Below are positions 5,469 through 7,145 of a stretch of 7,145 nt of DNA, one piece after another (position 1 is the first letter of the stretch; each line of letters starts with the position of its first letter). This DNA is from CAZKUR01 sp964556005 (lineage in GTDB: Bacteria; Bacteroidota; Ignavibacteria; Ignavibacteriales; Ignavibacteriaceae). Both the position numbers and the translations under genes were made by a program. The DNA lies in contig CAZKUR010000136.1 of NCBI GenBank assembly GCA_964556005.1, forward strand, positions 1 through 7,145, written 5' to 3'. The notes beneath the pieces were generated by a model that was not told where the DNA came from, ran no database searches, and worked only from the letters and a program-made list of their open reading frames with translations.

Positions 5469-6962
5469 ATGAAACAGATTCTCACTGTTCTATTTACCTT
5501 ATTTTGCCTTCACCAGGGGTTCGCTCAAACAAATCCTCTCGTTCAAGATATTATCAATAAAGTAAATATTGATTCATTAACACAGAATGTAAATGAGCTT
5601 TCCGGTGAAGTGCCTGTTATAATAAACGGACAAACAATTACTATCACAACAAGGTACTACAGTTCTTCAACAAACGATAAAGCCGCTGATTATGTAAAAC
5701 AAAAATTTGAAAGCTATGGTCTCCAGGCTTACAACCAAACTTTTAGTTGGGGAAGAAATGTTTACGCAGTACAAACCGGTACTACACATCCGGATCAATA
5801 TTATATAATTTGTGCACACTACGATGATATGCCTTCCAGCGGATTAGCTCCCGGTGCAGATGATAACGGCAGCGGAACAGTTGCAGTAGTCGAAGCTGCA
5901 CGTGTGCTTAAAGATTACACTTTTGACTATTCAATAATTTATGCAGTATGGGATGCGGAAGAAATGGGATTAATTGGAAGTGACTATTATGCTCAGCAGG
6001 CTTATTCAAGCGGTATGAATATACAAGGCGTACTCAATATGGATATGATTGCCTGGGACGGCAACGGCGATAATAAAGCGGAAATACACACAAAGAATAT
6101 CGCCAATTCAATTGCGTTAAAGGATTCAATGCTTGCTATTAATACCGGGTATAATGTAGGTATAACAACTTCTGTAATAAACCCAGGGTTAACCGCCAGT
6201 GATCATGCATCTTTCTGGAATTATAATTACAGTGCGATACTGTTGATAGAAAACTACTATGGAGATTTTAATCCTTATTATCATACCTCAAATGACTTAA
6301 TTGACCATTATAATTTTCCATATTTCGAAAAATGTTCAAAACTTACGATTGGAACTTTAGCATTGCTTGCCAAAGTTGAAGATGTTACGCCTGTCGAGTT
6401 AACAAATTTTATTGCGGTATCCAACGGAGCAAACGTTAAACTTAATTGGGAAACTGCCTCTGAAAAAAATAACCAAGGGTTTGAAATTGAAAGACAATTA
6501 AGCAGCAAGCAGTCTTCAGCCGGCAATTGGAAAAAGATTGGATTTGTAAGTGGACATGGGACTACTACTGAAAAAAATGATTACAGCTATTCAGATAAAA
6601 ATTTAAGCAACGGAGCTTATACTTACAGATTGAAACAAATCGATTACGACGGTTCATTTGAATATTCTAAACAAGTTGAAGTTCAAGTAAATACTATAAC
6701 CACATTTGCATTAGATCAGAACTACCCTAACCCATTCAATCCTACGACGAATATAAAATTCAGGATTGCGAACCCAGGATTTGTTTCACTGAAAGTTTAT
6801 GATGTTTTAGGCAATGAAATTTCAACCTTAGTAAATAAACAAAAAGATGCCGGAAGTTATCAAGTAAAATTTGACGCAGGCAATATTCCGAGCGGGGTTT
6901 ATCTCTACCAGCTAAAAACAAACTCAGAGGTAATTTCTAAAAAGATGATGATATTAAAATAA
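5469..6962 (+). CDS. secreted M28-family zinc aminopeptidase with FN3-like domain and T9SS sorting domain
   Basis: This is an intact 497-residue exported protein. Residues 1-19 are a Sec signal peptide (MKQILTVLFTLFCLHQGFA, cleavage before Gln20). An N-terminal segment to about 100 carries the M28 lead-in, with DYVKQKFESYG. The catalytic domain spans ~100-300. His117 and Asp119 lie in AHYDD, Asp131 in GADDNGSG, Glu164 (likely general base) and Glu165 in WDAEEMG, Asp192 in NMDMIAWD and His272 in YYHTSND; these are the two-zinc ligands and catalytic residues of family M28, and all are present. Residues ~305-405 are an Ig/FN3-like module (LNWETASEKNNQGFEIE, then YTYRLKQIDYDG). Residues ~412-497 are a type A T9SS C-terminal domain with NYPNPFNP, KVYDVLGNEISTL, GSYQVKFDA and SGVYLYQL, ending KKMMILK. 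It should cross the inner membrane by Sec, then the outer membrane by T9SS, and act on peptides outside the cell or at its surface. Preferred substrates are not evident. A strong terminator follows, so it is probably transcribed alone. Confidence 0.94.
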   Translation: MKQILTVLFTLFCLHQGFAQTNPLVQDIINKVNIDSLTQNVNELSGEVPVIINGQTITITTRYYSSSTNDKAADYVKQKFESYGLQAYNQTFSWGRNVYAVQTGTTHPDQYYIICAHYDDMPSSGLAPGADDNGSGTVAVVEAARVLKDYTFDYSIIYAVWDAEEMGLIGSDYYAQQAYSSGMNIQGVLNMDMIAWDGNGDNKAEIHTKNIANSIALKDSMLAINTGYNVGITTSVINPGLTASDHASFWNYNYSAILLIENYYGDFNPYYHTSNDLIDHYNFPYFEKCSKLTIGTLALLAKVEDVTPVELTNFIAVSNGANVKLNWETASEKNNQGFEIERQLSSKQSSAGNWKKIGFVSGHGTTTEKNDYSYSDKNLSNGAYTYRLKQIDYDGSFEYSKQVEVQVNTITTFALDQNYPNPFNPTTNIKFRIANPGFVSLKVYDVLGNEISTLVNKQKDAGSYQVKFDAGNIPSGVYLYQLKTNSEVISKKMMILK

Positions 6963-6979
6963 GTTTAGATTATACGCGT

Positions 6980-7035
6980 AATTCCCCCGTTTAGCTCCTA
7001 AGTTGGTAGGTTTAAACCGGGGAATTTTTATTTTA
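6980..7035 (+). terminator. intrinsic terminator after the M28 peptidase gene
   Basis: The left arm AATTCCCCCGTTTA (6980-6993) pairs with the right arm TAAACCGGGGAATT (7013-7026), 13 of 14 positions matching with one C-C mismatch. Inside the loop, CCTA (6997-7000) can pair with TAGG (7007-7010). The stem is followed by a T-rich stretch up to 7034 interrupted by one A. It starts 17 bases after the stop codon, so transcription of the peptidase gene should end here. The last 110 bases of the window beyond it are A/T rich with no gene I can support. Confidence 0.85.
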
Positions 7036-7145
7036 AGCGTTCCTTGTAACTCTTAGAATTTCATTTAAATTAACCAAACATAGGTGTACAAGTTAAATTC
7101 TAAAAGATTTTTAAAGTTATCATTAGAAAATTTTCAATGATCGAA

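Noticed and set aside
6991..7012. Sequence TTAGCTCCTAAGTTGGTAGG resembles a tRNA D-arm.
   Set aside because: No acceptor stem, anticodon arm or T-arm can be built around it, and the bases are fully explained by the terminator loop.
7053..7103. Inverted repeat TTAGAATTT / AAATTCTAA at the right end.
   Set aside because: Nine-base A/T-rich arms with a 33-base spacer, no T-run and no gene context; probably chance.
7137..7145. ATG ATC GAA at the right edge as the start of another gene.
   Set aside because: Only three codons are visible and there is no ribosome binding site; it cannot be supported from this window.

Overview
The window is AT-rich bacterial DNA, most likely from the Ignavibacteria/Chlorobi side of the FCB (Bacteroidota) group. 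The best evidence is the secreted peptidase at 5469-6962. It ends in a type IX secretion (T9SS) sorting domain with the NYPNPFNP motif that is very common in Ignavibacteria, and it follows a Por-secretion style Ig/FN3 module. The divergent lipoprotein, with stacked FN3 domains and a propeller, fits the same group. The four intact or partial genes all end in TAA. Their Trp residues are read from TGG, so the standard code applies.

Layout. (1) 2-430, +: C-terminal part of a YdeI/OmpD-associated (OmdA) family protein, entering from the left edge. (2) 597-1577, +: a GlxA-type regulator with an N-terminal DJ-1/PfpI-like domain and a C-terminal AraC DNA-binding domain. (3) 1653-3122: a graveyard of about 1.5 kb with no intact gene. 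On the minus strand it holds a nonsense-riddled IS200/IS605 TnpA relic (2798-2481). This runs directly, in the same frame, into the C-terminal domain of an asparagine-synthase-like ATP-pyrophosphatase pseudogene (2480-1653). On the plus strand it holds the last ~77 codons of an ISL3-family transposase (2848-3081), followed by what looks like that element's terminal inverted repeat (3100-3122). (4) 3135-5213, -: an intact 692-residue lipoprotein with one Ig-like domain, three FN3 domains and a seven-bladed WD40-like propeller. (5) 5469-6962, +: an intact, divergently transcribed, secreted M28 zinc aminopeptidase with an FN3-like domain and a T9SS sorting tail, closed by a strong intrinsic terminator (6980-7035).

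How they fit together. The left pair (YdeI-like and GlxA-like) is a plausible stress or regulatory pair, but only proximity supports a link. The right pair are cell-envelope or exported proteins that share a 255-base divergent control region containing a perfect 17-base inverted repeat. Co-regulation is possible but unproven.

The middle section is the least ordinary part. Three different decayed modules each carry a change at or near the active-site motif: SGGxDS has become SGEMDS, the HUH pair has become D/N, and the Glu of EGLNNK has become Lys. The two minus-strand relics stay in one frame through 1.15 kb with six stop codons and no frameshift that I can see. I found no convincing defence system, CRISPR array, RNA gene or other new system in the window.
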